The notes under the pieces: generated by a model
Databases searched by the model: none
Told to the model about the DNA's origin: nothing
The model's input: the letters and a program-made list of their open reading frames with translations, nothing else
Made by a program: the position numbers and the translations under genes
NCBI GenBank assembly: GCA_016714015.1
Contig: JADJNZ010000001.1
Span: forward strand, 930,001-994,000
Length of the DNA: 64,000 nucleotides
Direction of reading: 5' to 3'
Origin: Gemmatimonadota bacterium
GTDB taxonomy: Bacteria > Gemmatimonadota > Gemmatimonadetes > Gemmatimonadales > Gemmatimonadaceae
Shown: positions 7,511 through 14,768 of the stretch, one piece after another
How the letters are laid out: each line of letters starts with the position of its first letter
Position numbering within the stretch: the first letter of the stretch is position 1

Positions 7511-9130
7511 TCAGCGCTCGAAGACGACCTTCCCGCCGACCATCGTGAGCAGCACCTTCGCCTCGCGGATCTCGGGCGCCGGGATCCGCGTGAGGTCGCG
7601 GTCGAGCATCACGAGGTCGGCGAGCATCCCCGCCCTGAGCACGCCGCGCTGCCCCTCGTCGAACCCGGCGTAGGCCGCGGTCGCCGTGTAGGCGCGCAAC
7701 GCCTGCTCGACCGTGATCCGCTCGCCGGGCACCCAACCGTCGGGGTCGTGCGCACCGTCGAGCGTGCGACGCGTGACCGCGGCGTAGATCCCCTCCAGCG
7801 GCGTCGGCGGTGCGACGAACCAGTCCGACCCGAACGCGACCTTCGCGCCGGCGTCCAACAGCGACCGGAAGGCGTAGGTCCCCTTCGCGCGTTCCGAGCC
7901 GATCACGCGGTCGGCCCAGCGGCCGTCGTCGATCGCGTGATACGGCTGCATCGACGCGATCACGCCGAGCGGAGCGAAGCGCGCGATGTCGGCGGGGGCG
8001 ATGTGCTGCGCGTGCTCGATGCGGAAGCGGCGGTCCCGCGCGCCGTTCTCCTCGGCGACGCGCCGGAAGATGTCGAGCTGCTCGCGGATGGCGCGGTCGC
8101 CGATCGCGTGCACGAACACCTGCAGTCCCGCCGCGTCGGCCCCCTTGATGGCGGCGTAGCGGTCCTCGTTGCTGGTGACGTAGAAGCCGCGATCGTTCGG
8201 CGCGTCGGTGAAGGGCTCGAGCATCGCCGCGGTGTGCGAGCCGAGCGAGCCGTCGACGAATCCCTTGAGCGCGCCGTAGTGGAACCAGCCGTCCCCGGTT
8301 CCACCATGGCGCTTCACGTACTCCGCGAGGCGTGCCCAGGTGGCGAGCGGGACCGCGGCGTAGATGCGCGTCCGGAGCAGCCCCGCGGCGTGCGCCCGCT
8401 CGAAGGTCGCGAGGTCGTCCCAGCTGCCCATGTTGTGCACCGCGGTCACGCCCTGTGCGGCGACGTACGACATGGCCGCCTCGAGCGCGCGGTCGTTCAG
8501 CTCCGCGCTCGGCGGCGGGATCACGCGTTCGACGAGGGAGGTCGCGTTGTCCTTGAACACGCCGGCTGGTTCACCCACGGCATCGCGCACGATCTCGCCG
8601 CCCGCGACATCGGCCGTGGCACGCGTCACGCCGGCGAGTCGCAACGCGAGCGAGTTCGCGACCGACATGTGCCCGTCGAGCCGCGTGACGAACACCGGAT
8701 GCTCGGGGGTGATGGAATCGAGCCAGGCGCGCGTGGGGAGCTCGCCCCCCCAGTTCATGTGATCCCAGTCGCCGCCGAGGATCCAGGTGCCCTTCGGGAC
8801 CGTCGCGGCGAAGGCCTTGATGCGCGCCACGAACTCCGCCGGCGTGCGGGCGTCGCGCAACTGCACCGAGGCGAGCCGGAACCCGCCGTCGATGAAGTGC
8901 ACGTGCGTGTCGGTGAAGCCGGGGACGACCATCGCGCCATGCGCGTCGATCACGCGCGCGCCGGCAGCGAGCTTCATGATCTCGGCGCTCGAGCCGACGG
9001 CCTTGATGCGGTCCCCTTCGACGGCGACGGCGTCCGCCCACGGACGACGCGCGTCCCCGGTCCAGACCCTCGCGTTCACGATCACGACGTTGACGGCCAT
9101 GGCGGCGACGGCGAGGGTCTTGAGCAGCAT
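7511..9130 (-). CDS. Exported YtcJ-like amidohydrolase
   Basis: The protein from ATG 9130 is 539 residues and begins with a short hydrophobic leader (MLLKTLAVAAMAVNVV), so it may be exported or membrane-tethered. It is an amidohydrolase-3 family metal hydrolase. Metal-site motifs appear in order: DTHVHFIDGG near the N-terminus, GFVDGSLGSHT in the middle, HAIGDRAI, IEHAQH and the terminal FGSDWFV aspartate. The family acts on amide or N-formyl bonds of small molecules; the actual substrate is not predictable. The 104-residue gene upstream ends 7 bases before this start, so they are co-transcribed. The longer open frame to 9292 runs into that neighbour and is not used. Confidence 0.9.
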   Translation of the reverse strand: MLLKTLAVAAMAVNVVIVNARVWTGDARRPWADAVAVEGDRIKAVGSSAEIMKLAAGARVIDAHGAMVVPGFTDTHVHFIDGGFRLASVQLRDARTPAEFVARIKAFAATVPKGTWILGGDWDHMNWGGELPTRAWLDSITPEHPVFVTRLDGHMSVANSLALRLAGVTRATADVAGGEIVRDAVGEPAGVFKDNATSLVERVIPPPSAELNDRALEAAMSYVAAQGVTAVHNMGSWDDLATFERAHAAGLLRTRIYAAVPLATWARLAEYVKRHGGTGDGWFHYGALKGFVDGSLGSHTAAMLEPFTDAPNDRGFYVTSNEDRYAAIKGADAAGLQVFVHAIGDRAIREQLDIFRRVAEENGARDRRFRIEHAQHIAPADIARFAPLGVIASMQPYHAIDDGRWADRVIGSERAKGTYAFRSLLDAGAKVAFGSDWFVAPPTPLEGIYAAVTRRTLDGAHDPDGWVPGERITVEQALRAYTATAAYAGFDEGQRGVLRAGMLADLVMLDRDLTRIPAPEIREAKVLLTMVGGKVVFER

Positions 9131-9137
9131 CGGCCGC

Positions 9138-9452
9138 TCAGCGCTTCTCGACGGCGTCCCGCACGTCGAGCAGGATCTCGAAGTAGAGCTGCTCGCGACG
9201 ATAGGCGAAGTCGAGCGAGGCCATCTGCGCCTCGTCGCCGGATTCCTTCGCGCGCTTGAAGGCGTCGGTGTACATCTCCTCGAGGTTGGCAAGGATGCGG
9301 TCGCGCGAACGGGACATCTTGATCTTCTCCAGGGCGGCGAGGGTTAGGCGAGGCGGCTCGAAGGGCGCCGGCTCGGGCGACTTCGGGGCTTCGAGGATGA
9401 ATTTCGTGGCAGCGCCGAGGAGGTCACGGCGGGCGTCGAATGGGTTGGTCAC
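9138..9452 (-). CDS. Small conserved-looking cytosolic protein, function unknown
   Basis: The gene encodes 104 residues from a GTG start at 9452 (MTNPFDARRDLLGAATKFIL). It is rich in charged residues, predicted largely helical, with no signal peptide or membrane segment. I do not recognise the family. It is the first gene of a two-gene unit with the amidohydrolase at 7511-9130. There is no Shine-Dalgarno sequence; instead a TAGCGT box sits six bases before the start, which suggests leaderless transcription. Confidence 0.7.
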   Translation of the reverse strand: MTNPFDARRDLLGAATKFILEAPKSPEPAPFEPPRLTLAALEKIKMSRSRDRILANLEEMYTDAFKRAKESGDEAQMASLDFAYRREQLYFEILLDVRDAVEKR

Positions 9453-9458
9453 ACGCGA

Positions 9459-9464
9459 ACGCTA
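9459..9464 (-). promoter_or_regulatory. Candidate -10 box for leaderless transcript of the 9452 gene
   Basis: On the minus strand TAGCGT is followed by six bases (TCGCGT) and the GTG start codon. No ribosome site lies between them, so RNA starting about 7 bases after the box would begin at or next to the start codon. The same arrangement occurs at 14757, 31460, 31539, 56530 and 59247. Confidence 0.45.
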
Positions 9465-9557
9465 GCGGCGCCGCGGGCGGGCAGCAACGGCGCCGCTGGC
9501 CCGCGGCGGTGCCGCTCGGTATCCTCTTCGGCGGCACTCCTTCCTCAGCTCCCGACA

Positions 9558-11042
9558 ATGGCGACCTCGGCCGGATGGCGACCGCGCGACCTCCAGGTCC
9601 TTCGCCTCCTCGGTGAAGGACTGAGCGACCGCGAGATCGCGTCGCGCCTGCGACTCAAGCCTGAGACCGTCCGCTGGTACAACAAGCGGATCTACGAGAG
9701 GCTCGGCGTCTCGTCGCGCATCCAGGCGGTGCGTGCCGCCATCGCGGCCGGACTCCTCGCGACCGAGGTCGCACCGCTCGCGGCGGCACCCGTCGCGCGA
9801 ACTCCGGTGCGCTACGTCCGCCGCGACGGCGTCGCACTGGCGTACACCGTCATCGGTGACGGCCCGGTCAACCTCGTCTTCATCCCGAGCTTCACCTCGC
9901 ATATCGAGGCGATGCTCTCGCTCCCCGAGTCGCTCGCCTTCTTCGAGCGACTGGGCCGCTTCGCGCGCGTCTTCCTCCCGGACCTGCGCGGCACGGGTCT
10001 CTCCGATCGTGTCGATTCGCCGCCGGCGCTGCACGAGACGGTCGAGGACCTTCGCGCCATGCTCGCGGCCGAGGGAGCGGAGAAGACCTTCATGCTCGGA
10101 TCCTCTGCCGGCGGCGCGGTCTCGATCCTGCTCGCATCCTCGCATCCGGAGCTCGTCGAAGGTCTGATCCTGTTCGGAGCCATCGCGACGACGGTCCGCG
10201 ATGGGGAAGAGCCGACGTGGGCGCGGACACGCGAGGCCTTCGAGGCGCGGAAGGAGCGTCTCGTCGCCGGCTGGGGCGGGACCGTCGCTGTCGAGATGTA
10301 CGCACCCTCGCGCGAGGCCGACCCGGAGTTCCGCGACTGGTGGGGTCGCTATCTGCGCAGCGCCTCGAGCCCGGGAGACGTGCGTCGGCTGCTCAGCGCA
10401 CTCGGCGAACTCGACGTCCGCCCCCTCCTGCCCCATGTCGGCGTCCGCACGCTGGTGATCCATCGCACCGAGGATGCCGTCGTACCGGTCGAGGCGGGCC
10501 GGTATCTCGCAGCAGAGATCCCGAATGCGCAGTGGCTGGAGCTCCCCGGAGCCGACCACCTCATCTGGGTCGATCACGAAACGATCGCCGAGGCGGTGCG
10601 CGACTTCATCGAGCGACCGGTGCGACCGACGGTCCCGGACGCGTGGGTCGCGGTCCTCCTCCATGGCGGCGGCCGCCGGCTCGACGCCGAGACGCGTCGC
10701 GTGCTCGACGGCGCGAGCGCGCAGCGCGTTCACGCCCTCCCCGAAGGGTGGCTCGCGGTGTTCGACTCCCCCGCGCGCGCCCTCCGCGCCGCGCGCGAGC
10801 TCCGCGCGCTGGGTCGGGGCCGCGTGGGTACGCTGGCGCTTCATGTGGGCGCCTGCGACCGACGCACCGACCTGCCGCTGCCCGCCTCGCTCGACGCATT
10901 GCTCGCCCTGGCGCACGGCGCACGCGTCGCCGACGTCCGCGTCTCGGCGACATTGCGCGACCTCATGCCCGATCCCGAGCAGCAGTTCGTGCCGGTCGAG
11001 GCGGACGCGGATACACCGCGCCACTGGCGACTGCGCGACTGA
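9558..11042 (+). CDS. LuxR-type HTH / alpha-beta hydrolase / cyclase-like fusion regulator
   Basis: The 494-residue protein has three parts. Residues 5-70 are a LuxR/NarL helix-turn-helix (LSDREIASRLRLKPETV, then YNKRIYERLGV), unusually placed at the N-terminus. Residues about 85-345 are an alpha/beta hydrolase with nucleophile elbow GSSAGG (Ser183), an acid residue in HRTEDAVVP and the histidine in GADHLIW, so the triad looks intact. Residues about 355-494 resemble the C-terminal half of a class III nucleotide cyclase (LPEGWLAVFDSPARALRAAREL; TLALHVGACD; VRVSATLRDLM; HWRLRD), without visible metal aspartates, so likely degenerate. Hydrolase-cyclase chains are known, but the HTH at the front makes this a candidate ligand-sensing transcription factor. 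It has its own promoter region (9453-9557) divergent from the 9452 gene. Confidence 0.85.
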   Translation: MATSAGWRPRDLQVLRLLGEGLSDREIASRLRLKPETVRWYNKRIYERLGVSSRIQAVRAAIAAGLLATEVAPLAAAPVARTPVRYVRRDGVALAYTVIGDGPVNLVFIPSFTSHIEAMLSLPESLAFFERLGRFARVFLPDLRGTGLSDRVDSPPALHETVEDLRAMLAAEGAEKTFMLGSSAGGAVSILLASSHPELVEGLILFGAIATTVRDGEEPTWARTREAFEARKERLVAGWGGTVAVEMYAPSREADPEFRDWWGRYLRSASSPGDVRRLLSALGELDVRPLLPHVGVRTLVIHRTEDAVVPVEAGRYLAAEIPNAQWLELPGADHLIWVDHETIAEAVRDFIERPVRPTVPDAWVAVLLHGGGRRLDAETRRVLDGASAQRVHALPEGWLAVFDSPARALRAARELRALGRGRVGTLALHVGACDRRTDLPLPASLDALLALAHGARVADVRVSATLRDLMPDPEQQFVPVEADADTPRHWRLRD

Positions 11043-11053
11043 GCGTCGGACCG

Positions 11054-11090
11054 CGCACCACCCGTCCGCACCCCTCACGCGGGTGGTGCG
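11054..11090 (+). terminator. Terminator-like hairpin after the HTH-hydrolase gene
   Basis: An 11-bp perfect stem (CGCACCACCCG with its complement) encloses a 15-base loop, 12 bases after the stop at 11042 and about 70 bases before the next start. There is no T tract, so Rho-independent function is uncertain. Confidence 0.5.
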
Positions 11091-11161
11091 GGCCACCGTC
11101 GACCCATGCGACCCTGAGGCCAAGCGCTGATGCGCCGCGGCACTCACCCTCAGGAGGCTCC

Positions 11162-11623
11162 ATGCGCCGGACCACGACCCTGCTCGCCCTTCCCTTCCTG
11201 CTCGCCGCCACCGGCTGCGAGCTCTTCTCCAGCGACGAGGATACCTCCGTGCGAATCACCATCGAACAGTCTCTGACGGGCGAGACCACGTCCGAAGGCA
11301 CCTTCACGCTCACGGGTGCGGTCGGCGACGCCGGCACGACGAATGAGACGCTCACGTTCGGAGGACCGCTCGACCAGCCCGTCGTCCCAGTGACGTTCGC
11401 ACGCACGCTGACCGGCGCGCACGGTACGATCACGGTGACCGGCGACGCCACAATTACCTTCAGCAGCCCCACTGCCGGCACGCTGGCCGGGACGTGGACG
11501 GTGCAGTCAGGCACCGGACGCTACGCCAACATGACCGGCAATGGCCGCCTCTCTGGCGCAGCGAACTTCGGTGCACTGCCACCGACGGCCACGCTGGAGT
11601 ACTCAGGCGAGGTGAGGCGCTAG
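11162..11623 (+). CDS. Small beta-rich lipoprotein, function unknown
   Basis: ATG 11162 has a perfect AGGAGG site at 11151-11156. The 153-residue product has a lipoprotein signal peptide with lipobox LAATGC. The mature part is almost wholly beta strands with Thr/Gly repeats and a conserved-looking segment GTWTVQSGTGRYANMTGNG, of the kind seen in small allene-oxide-cyclase-like or DUF3224-like barrels; that relation is only a suggestion. It is likely anchored in the outer or inner membrane facing the periplasm. The gene lies between a hairpin (11054-11090) and the structured leader of htpX. Confidence 0.75.
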   Translation: MRRTTTLLALPFLLAATGCELFSSDEDTSVRITIEQSLTGETTSEGTFTLTGAVGDAGTTNETLTFGGPLDQPVVPVTFARTLTGAHGTITVTGDATITFSSPTAGTLAGTWTVQSGTGRYANMTGNGRLSGAANFGALPPTATLEYSGEVRR

Positions 11624-11636
11624 CAAGCCGTTGCAG

Positions 11637-11750
11637 GACAAGGGGTTGGCTGCCGGTCCCGATCGACGGGGAACTGGCATCCGGGTTGCTTCATTCGGCT
11701 CCCAGATGCCGCGAGACCGCCACCGTGGCGGGCGTAGCCAACCCCTTGTC
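11637..11750 (+). promoter_or_regulatory. Candidate structured leader: 15-bp inverted repeat enclosing three hairpins
   Basis: A perfect 15-bp stem pairs 11637-11651 (GACAAGGGGTTGGCT) with 11736-11750. Inside are three smaller hairpins: 652-660 with 669-678 (about nine pairs, one bulge), 679-685 with 701-707 (six pairs, one mismatch), and CCGCCA 11717-11722 with TGGCGG 11726-11731 around a CCG loop. The fold is therefore a four-way junction. The closing stem ends immediately before the GGAG ribosome site (11751-11754) of htpX, whose ATG is at 11761. It could be a cis-regulatory RNA for this stress protease, or a small non-autonomous element with terminal inverted repeats. I see no target-site duplication. 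Confidence 0.45.
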
Positions 11751-11760
11751 GGAGCGCGTG

Positions 11761-12600
11761 ATGAGCAACGTGAAGGTCTTCGTCCTGATGGCGGGTCTCA
11801 CCGCCCTCTTCGGAGCGCTCGGCGCCTCGTTCGGCGGCATGACCGGGCTCGTCATCGCGCTCGTACTGGGCGGCGGGATGAACCTGTTCATGTACTGGAA
11901 CTCGGCCTCGATGGTCCTGCGCTCCTACGGCGCACAGGTCGTGGAACGGGCGCAGGCGCCCGAGCTGTACGAGATGGTGGACCGGCTGCGGCAGCGAGCC
12001 GGCCTGCCGATGCCGACCGTCGCCATCGCACCGCACGACCAGCCGAACGCGTTCGCGACCGGCCGCGACCCGGAGCACGCGGTGGTGTGCGTGACGCGCG
12101 GTCTCATGCGCGTCGTCGATCGCGTTGAACTCGAGGGCGTGATCGCGCACGAGCTCGCGCACATCAAGAACCGCGACATGCTGCTGCAGACGATCACCGC
12201 GACGATGGCGGGGGCGATCTCGAGCCTCGCGAGCATCGCGCAGTGGGGCATGATCCTCGGCGGGGGCCGGTCGTCCGACGAAGAGGGCGGGAACCCGCTC
12301 GCCGCGCTCGCGATGATCATCGTCGCGCCGATCGCGGCGATGCTGATCCAGTTCGCGATCAGCCGCCAGCGCGAGTTCAAGGCGGACGCGGTGGGGGCGG
12401 AGATCGCCGGCCGGCCGCAGGGACTCGCCGGCGCGCTGCAGAAGCTCGACGCGTATGCGAAGCGGATCCCGATGGACGTCGCACCGGCGATGGCGCCGCT
12501 CGCGATGGTGAACCCGCTGGCGGGCGCGGGGGGGTTCTCGAGTCTCTTCTCCACGCACCCCTCCACCGAGGAGCGCGTGGCGCGACTGATGGCGCGATGA
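11761..12600 (+). CDS. htpX: HtpX-type membrane zinc metalloprotease (M48B)
   Basis: The 279-residue protein matches HtpX in length and layout. Two N-terminal membrane segments (VFVLMAGLTALFGALGA; MTGLVIALVLGGGMNLFM) are followed by a cytosolic catalytic domain with the zinc motif HELAHIKNRD near residue 134, two further membrane segments and the third zinc ligand in SRQREFKADA. HtpX degrades misfolded membrane proteins together with FtsH and is stress-induced in many bacteria. Ribosome site GGAG lies directly against the structured element 11637-11750. A perfect palindromic terminator follows at 12619-12640. Confidence 0.95.
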   Translation: MSNVKVFVLMAGLTALFGALGASFGGMTGLVIALVLGGGMNLFMYWNSASMVLRSYGAQVVERAQAPELYEMVDRLRQRAGLPMPTVAIAPHDQPNAFATGRDPEHAVVCVTRGLMRVVDRVELEGVIAHELAHIKNRDMLLQTITATMAGAISSLASIAQWGMILGGGRSSDEEGGNPLAALAMIIVAPIAAMLIQFAISRQREFKADAVGAEIAGRPQGLAGALQKLDAYAKRIPMDVAPAMAPLAMVNPLAGAGGFSSLFSTHPSTEERVARLMAR

Positions 12601-12604
12601 ACGT

Positions 12605-12667
12605 GGAAGGATGGAGGAGGCGAGGCCGTACGGCCTCGCCCCTTTCTTCCTTCAGCCTTCATCCTTC
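12605..12667. repeat. Purine/pyrimidine heptad element around a terminator, copy 1
   Basis: A purine arm (GGAAGGATGGAGGAGG) precedes the palindrome at 12619-12640, and a pyrimidine arm built of CCTTCNN heptads (CTTTCTTCCTTCAGCCTTCA and on) follows. The arms can pair imperfectly. Copies with the same design flank the terminators at 21794 and 24043. The pyrimidine arm also encodes, on the minus strand, the last residues (AKDEG and stop) of the ferredoxin gene. Confidence 0.6.
12619..12640. terminator. Perfect 22-base palindrome between convergent genes
   Basis: GGCGAGGCCGT and its exact complement lie back to back, followed on the plus strand by CCTTTCTTCC. It is placed 19 bases after the htpX stop and 12 bases before the stop of the convergent ferredoxin gene, as expected for a bidirectional terminator. 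Confidence 0.7.
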
Positions 12668-13005
12668 GCAAGCCGATGGAAGACGGCATCACGAACCTCC
12701 TGGCCGCCCTTCAGGTGCTCCACCACGATCCGCTCGAGCAGCTCCGGCGTGACGTGCGCGTACCAGGTGCCCTCGGGATAGACCACGACGATCGGTCCGC
12801 CGGCGCAGACCCCGAGGCAGGGCACCTCGGAGCGCTTCACGCGCTGCGGGCCGAAGAGCAGGTCCTCGCGCTGCAGCAGGCTCGCCAGTTGCGAATAGAT
12901 CGCGCGGCCCTTGCGGTCGGTGGTGCAGTAGCCTCCGGTGCAGACGATCACATGGCGGGTGTACGGCTCCATGACGGCGGGAAGCAGCTCGGGGTGCGCG
13001 ACCAT
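12652..13005 (-). CDS. Thioredoxin-like [2Fe-2S] ferredoxin, second of a tandem pair
   Basis: The product is 117 residues from ATG 13005. The cluster ligands are visible as a first pair in VCTGGYCTTDRKG and a second pair in VPCLGVCAGG, the C-x(n)-C and C-x3-C arrangement of Shethna-type or NuoE-like thioredoxin-fold ferredoxins, followed by the family's PIVVVYPEGTWYAHV. It likely carries electrons in the cytosol; the partner is unknown. Its start overlaps the stop of the first ferredoxin by one base (TGATG), so they are translationally coupled. The final codons lie inside the heptad repeat 12605-12667. Confidence 0.88.
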   Translation of the reverse strand: MVAHPELLPAVMEPYTRHVIVCTGGYCTTDRKGRAIYSQLASLLQREDLLFGPQRVKRSEVPCLGVCAGGPIVVVYPEGTWYAHVTPELLERIVVEHLKGGQEVRDAVFHRLAKDEG

Positions 13006-13334
13006 CACGCGTCCGGCTTCGGGACCTTGTTCTCCCCCGGCGGCGCGACGTAGCGAAGCGACTCGACGGGCGCGCCCCCGAGGAGGTGCTCGTCGAGGAT
13101 CCGCTGCGCAGCGTCCACATCGACGCCGTGGTACCACACATCCTCGGGGTAGACGACGACCATGGGCCCGTGACCGCACTGGCCCATGCAGCCCGAGTGG
13201 TTCACGCGTACCCGCTGGGCGACGCCGGCCACGCGGAGCCCCTCCTTCAGGAGCGCGAAGGTCGCCGCGGAATCCTGCGACGTGCAGGTCTTGCCGCCGG
13301 TGCAGACGAAGACGTGCTTCTCGAACTGGCCCAT
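13005..13334 (-). CDS. Thioredoxin-like [2Fe-2S] ferredoxin, first of a tandem pair
   Basis: The 109-residue protein begins MGQFEKHVFVCTGGKTC. Its two cysteine pairs are in VCTGGKTCTSQDS and HSGCMGQCGHGP, and it shares PMVVVYPEDVWYHGV with its downstream neighbour. It is therefore the same fold with a different surface: the first copy keeps GHGPMVVVYPE, the second AGGPIVVVYPE. A short AGGA site precedes the start. It is divergent from the amidohydrolase at 13506, with 171 bases between them. The pair may supply a donor/acceptor couple or be interchangeable carriers. Confidence 0.9.
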   Translation of the reverse strand: MGQFEKHVFVCTGGKTCTSQDSAATFALLKEGLRVAGVAQRVRVNHSGCMGQCGHGPMVVVYPEDVWYHGVDVDAAQRILDEHLLGGAPVESLRYVAPPGENKVPKPDA

Positions 13335-13505
13335 CGTGGATCCTTGCGCGTTGGGGGGATCGGTCGCGGCGCGATGCGCGAGCGACGCTGGTACATTCTA
13401 CTCGGTCGCTCCCCGCGTCGGGCCAAGAGTCATAGTCGTGACCAGCGTCCGGCCTCGTGGGTCGCCGACCACCCGACGATACCGCCCCCCTCGCCGCCCT
13501 CCTCG

Positions 13506-14759
13506 ATGCGCGCATCGCTCCGCTCCCCCGCCCTGCTCGTCGCGGCCAGTCTCCTTGCGTCACCGCTCGCGGCGCAGGCCGCCGCCGCACCCGCCCCCAC
13601 GCTCGCGCTGACACATGCGAACGTCGTCGACGGCCGCACCGCGACCGTCGTCCGCGACGCGACGATCCTCATCGGCAACGGTCGCATCCGGAGCATCCGC
13701 GCCGGCGCCCAGGCCCCGGCCGACGCGATGGTGATCGACCTGCAGGGACGCTGGGTCGCGCCCGGGCTCATCGATGCGCATACGCACATCGCGACGCTCG
13801 CCAACGCGCGCCGCGCCCTCCACTCGGGCGTCACCACGGTGCGCTCGGCGAGTGTCCCGGCGTTCCAGGACGTCGCGATGCGCGACCAGGCACGCGCGGG
13901 CCAGATCGCCGCGCCGGACGTACTCGCCACTGGCGTCTTCGTCTCCCCGAACCTCGGGGAGACGGTGCTGGCGGACCCGCGACTTGGTGCGCTCGCCGGT
14001 GGCGTGAACACCCCCGAGCAGTTGCGCGCCCTGGTGCGCGTGAACCTCGACCGAGGCGTCGACTGGATCAAGACGCGCGGCACCGAGCGTGCGGGCCTGC
14101 CGGACACCGATCCGCGCAAGCAGGTCTACGACGAGGCGCAGCTGCGGGCGATCGTGGAAGAGGCCGCCACGCGCAACGTGCCGGTGATGGCGCACGCGCA
14201 CGGCGACGAAGGCGCGTACGCGGCGGTCGCCGCCGGAGTGCGTAGCATCGAGCATGGCACGTATCTCTCCGACTCCACCCTGCGCCTGATGAAGGCGCAG
14301 GGGACCTGGTTCGTCCCAACGCTTTCGACGGTGGTGGACCTGACGCAGCCCGGCGGCGACTATGACGACCCGGTGCTCGTGCTCCGCGGCCAGCACATGG
14401 CGCCGCGCCTTGAGGAGACCATCCGTCGGGCGCATGCTCTGGGGATCCGCCTCGCGACCGGCGCCGACACCGACTACGGCCCGGAGAGCCTCACGCGCAT
14501 CGCGCACGAAGTGATGCGATTCCATGGCCTCGGACTCACGCCGGTGGAGGCGCTCGCCGCCGCGACGAGCGGAGCGGCCGAGCTCCTCGGCATCGCTGAC
14601 CGCACGGGCCGCGTGGCCGAGGGGTTGGAGGCGGACCTGATCGTGCTGGAGGCGAACCCGCTCGAGGACCCGGCGCGCCTCCAGGATGTGCTGATCGTGA
14701 TCACCAACGGGCGGGTCGCGCTGAACCGGCTCCCCTTCGGCCGCAGTGCCATCCGCTAA
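13506..14759 (+). CDS. Exported imidazolonepropionase-like amidohydrolase
   Basis: The 417-residue protein starts with a signal peptide (MRASLRSPALLVAASLL, cleavage near LAAQA). Amidohydrolase metal motifs follow in order: DAHTHIATL, the lysine in DWIKTRGTE, AHAHGDEGAY, SIEHGTYLS and the terminal aspartate in ATGADTDYG. Secreted members of this family cleave small amides, dipeptides or lactams; the substrate is unknown. The upstream 13335-13505 region holds TACATT/TAGAAT boxes on opposite strands at 13392-13400 that could serve this divergent pair. Its TAA stop is part of the candidate -10 box of the next gene. Confidence 0.88.
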   Translation: MRASLRSPALLVAASLLASPLAAQAAAAPAPTLALTHANVVDGRTATVVRDATILIGNGRIRSIRAGAQAPADAMVIDLQGRWVAPGLIDAHTHIATLANARRALHSGVTTVRSASVPAFQDVAMRDQARAGQIAAPDVLATGVFVSPNLGETVLADPRLGALAGGVNTPEQLRALVRVNLDRGVDWIKTRGTERAGLPDTDPRKQVYDEAQLRAIVEEAATRNVPVMAHAHGDEGAYAAVAAGVRSIEHGTYLSDSTLRLMKAQGTWFVPTLSTVVDLTQPGGDYDDPVLVLRGQHMAPRLEETIRRAHALGIRLATGADTDYGPESLTRIAHEVMRFHGLGLTPVEALAAATSGAAELLGIADRTGRVAEGLEADLIVLEANPLEDPARLQDVLIVITNGRVALNRLPFGRSAIR

Positions 14760-14762
14760 CTT
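14757..14762 (+). promoter_or_regulatory. Candidate -10 box for sseA
   Basis: TAACTT, which includes the amidohydrolase stop codon, is followed by six bases (CCGGGC) and the ATG at 14769. No ribosome site is present in that gap. The gene could be read from a leaderless transcript as well as by read-through. Confidence 0.4.
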
Positions 14763-14768
14763 CCGGGC

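Noticed and set aside
11637..11750. Integron attC recombination site
   Set aside because: The arms do not carry the RYYYAAC...GTTRRRY core at the ends in the required orientation, and no integrase or cassette is present.
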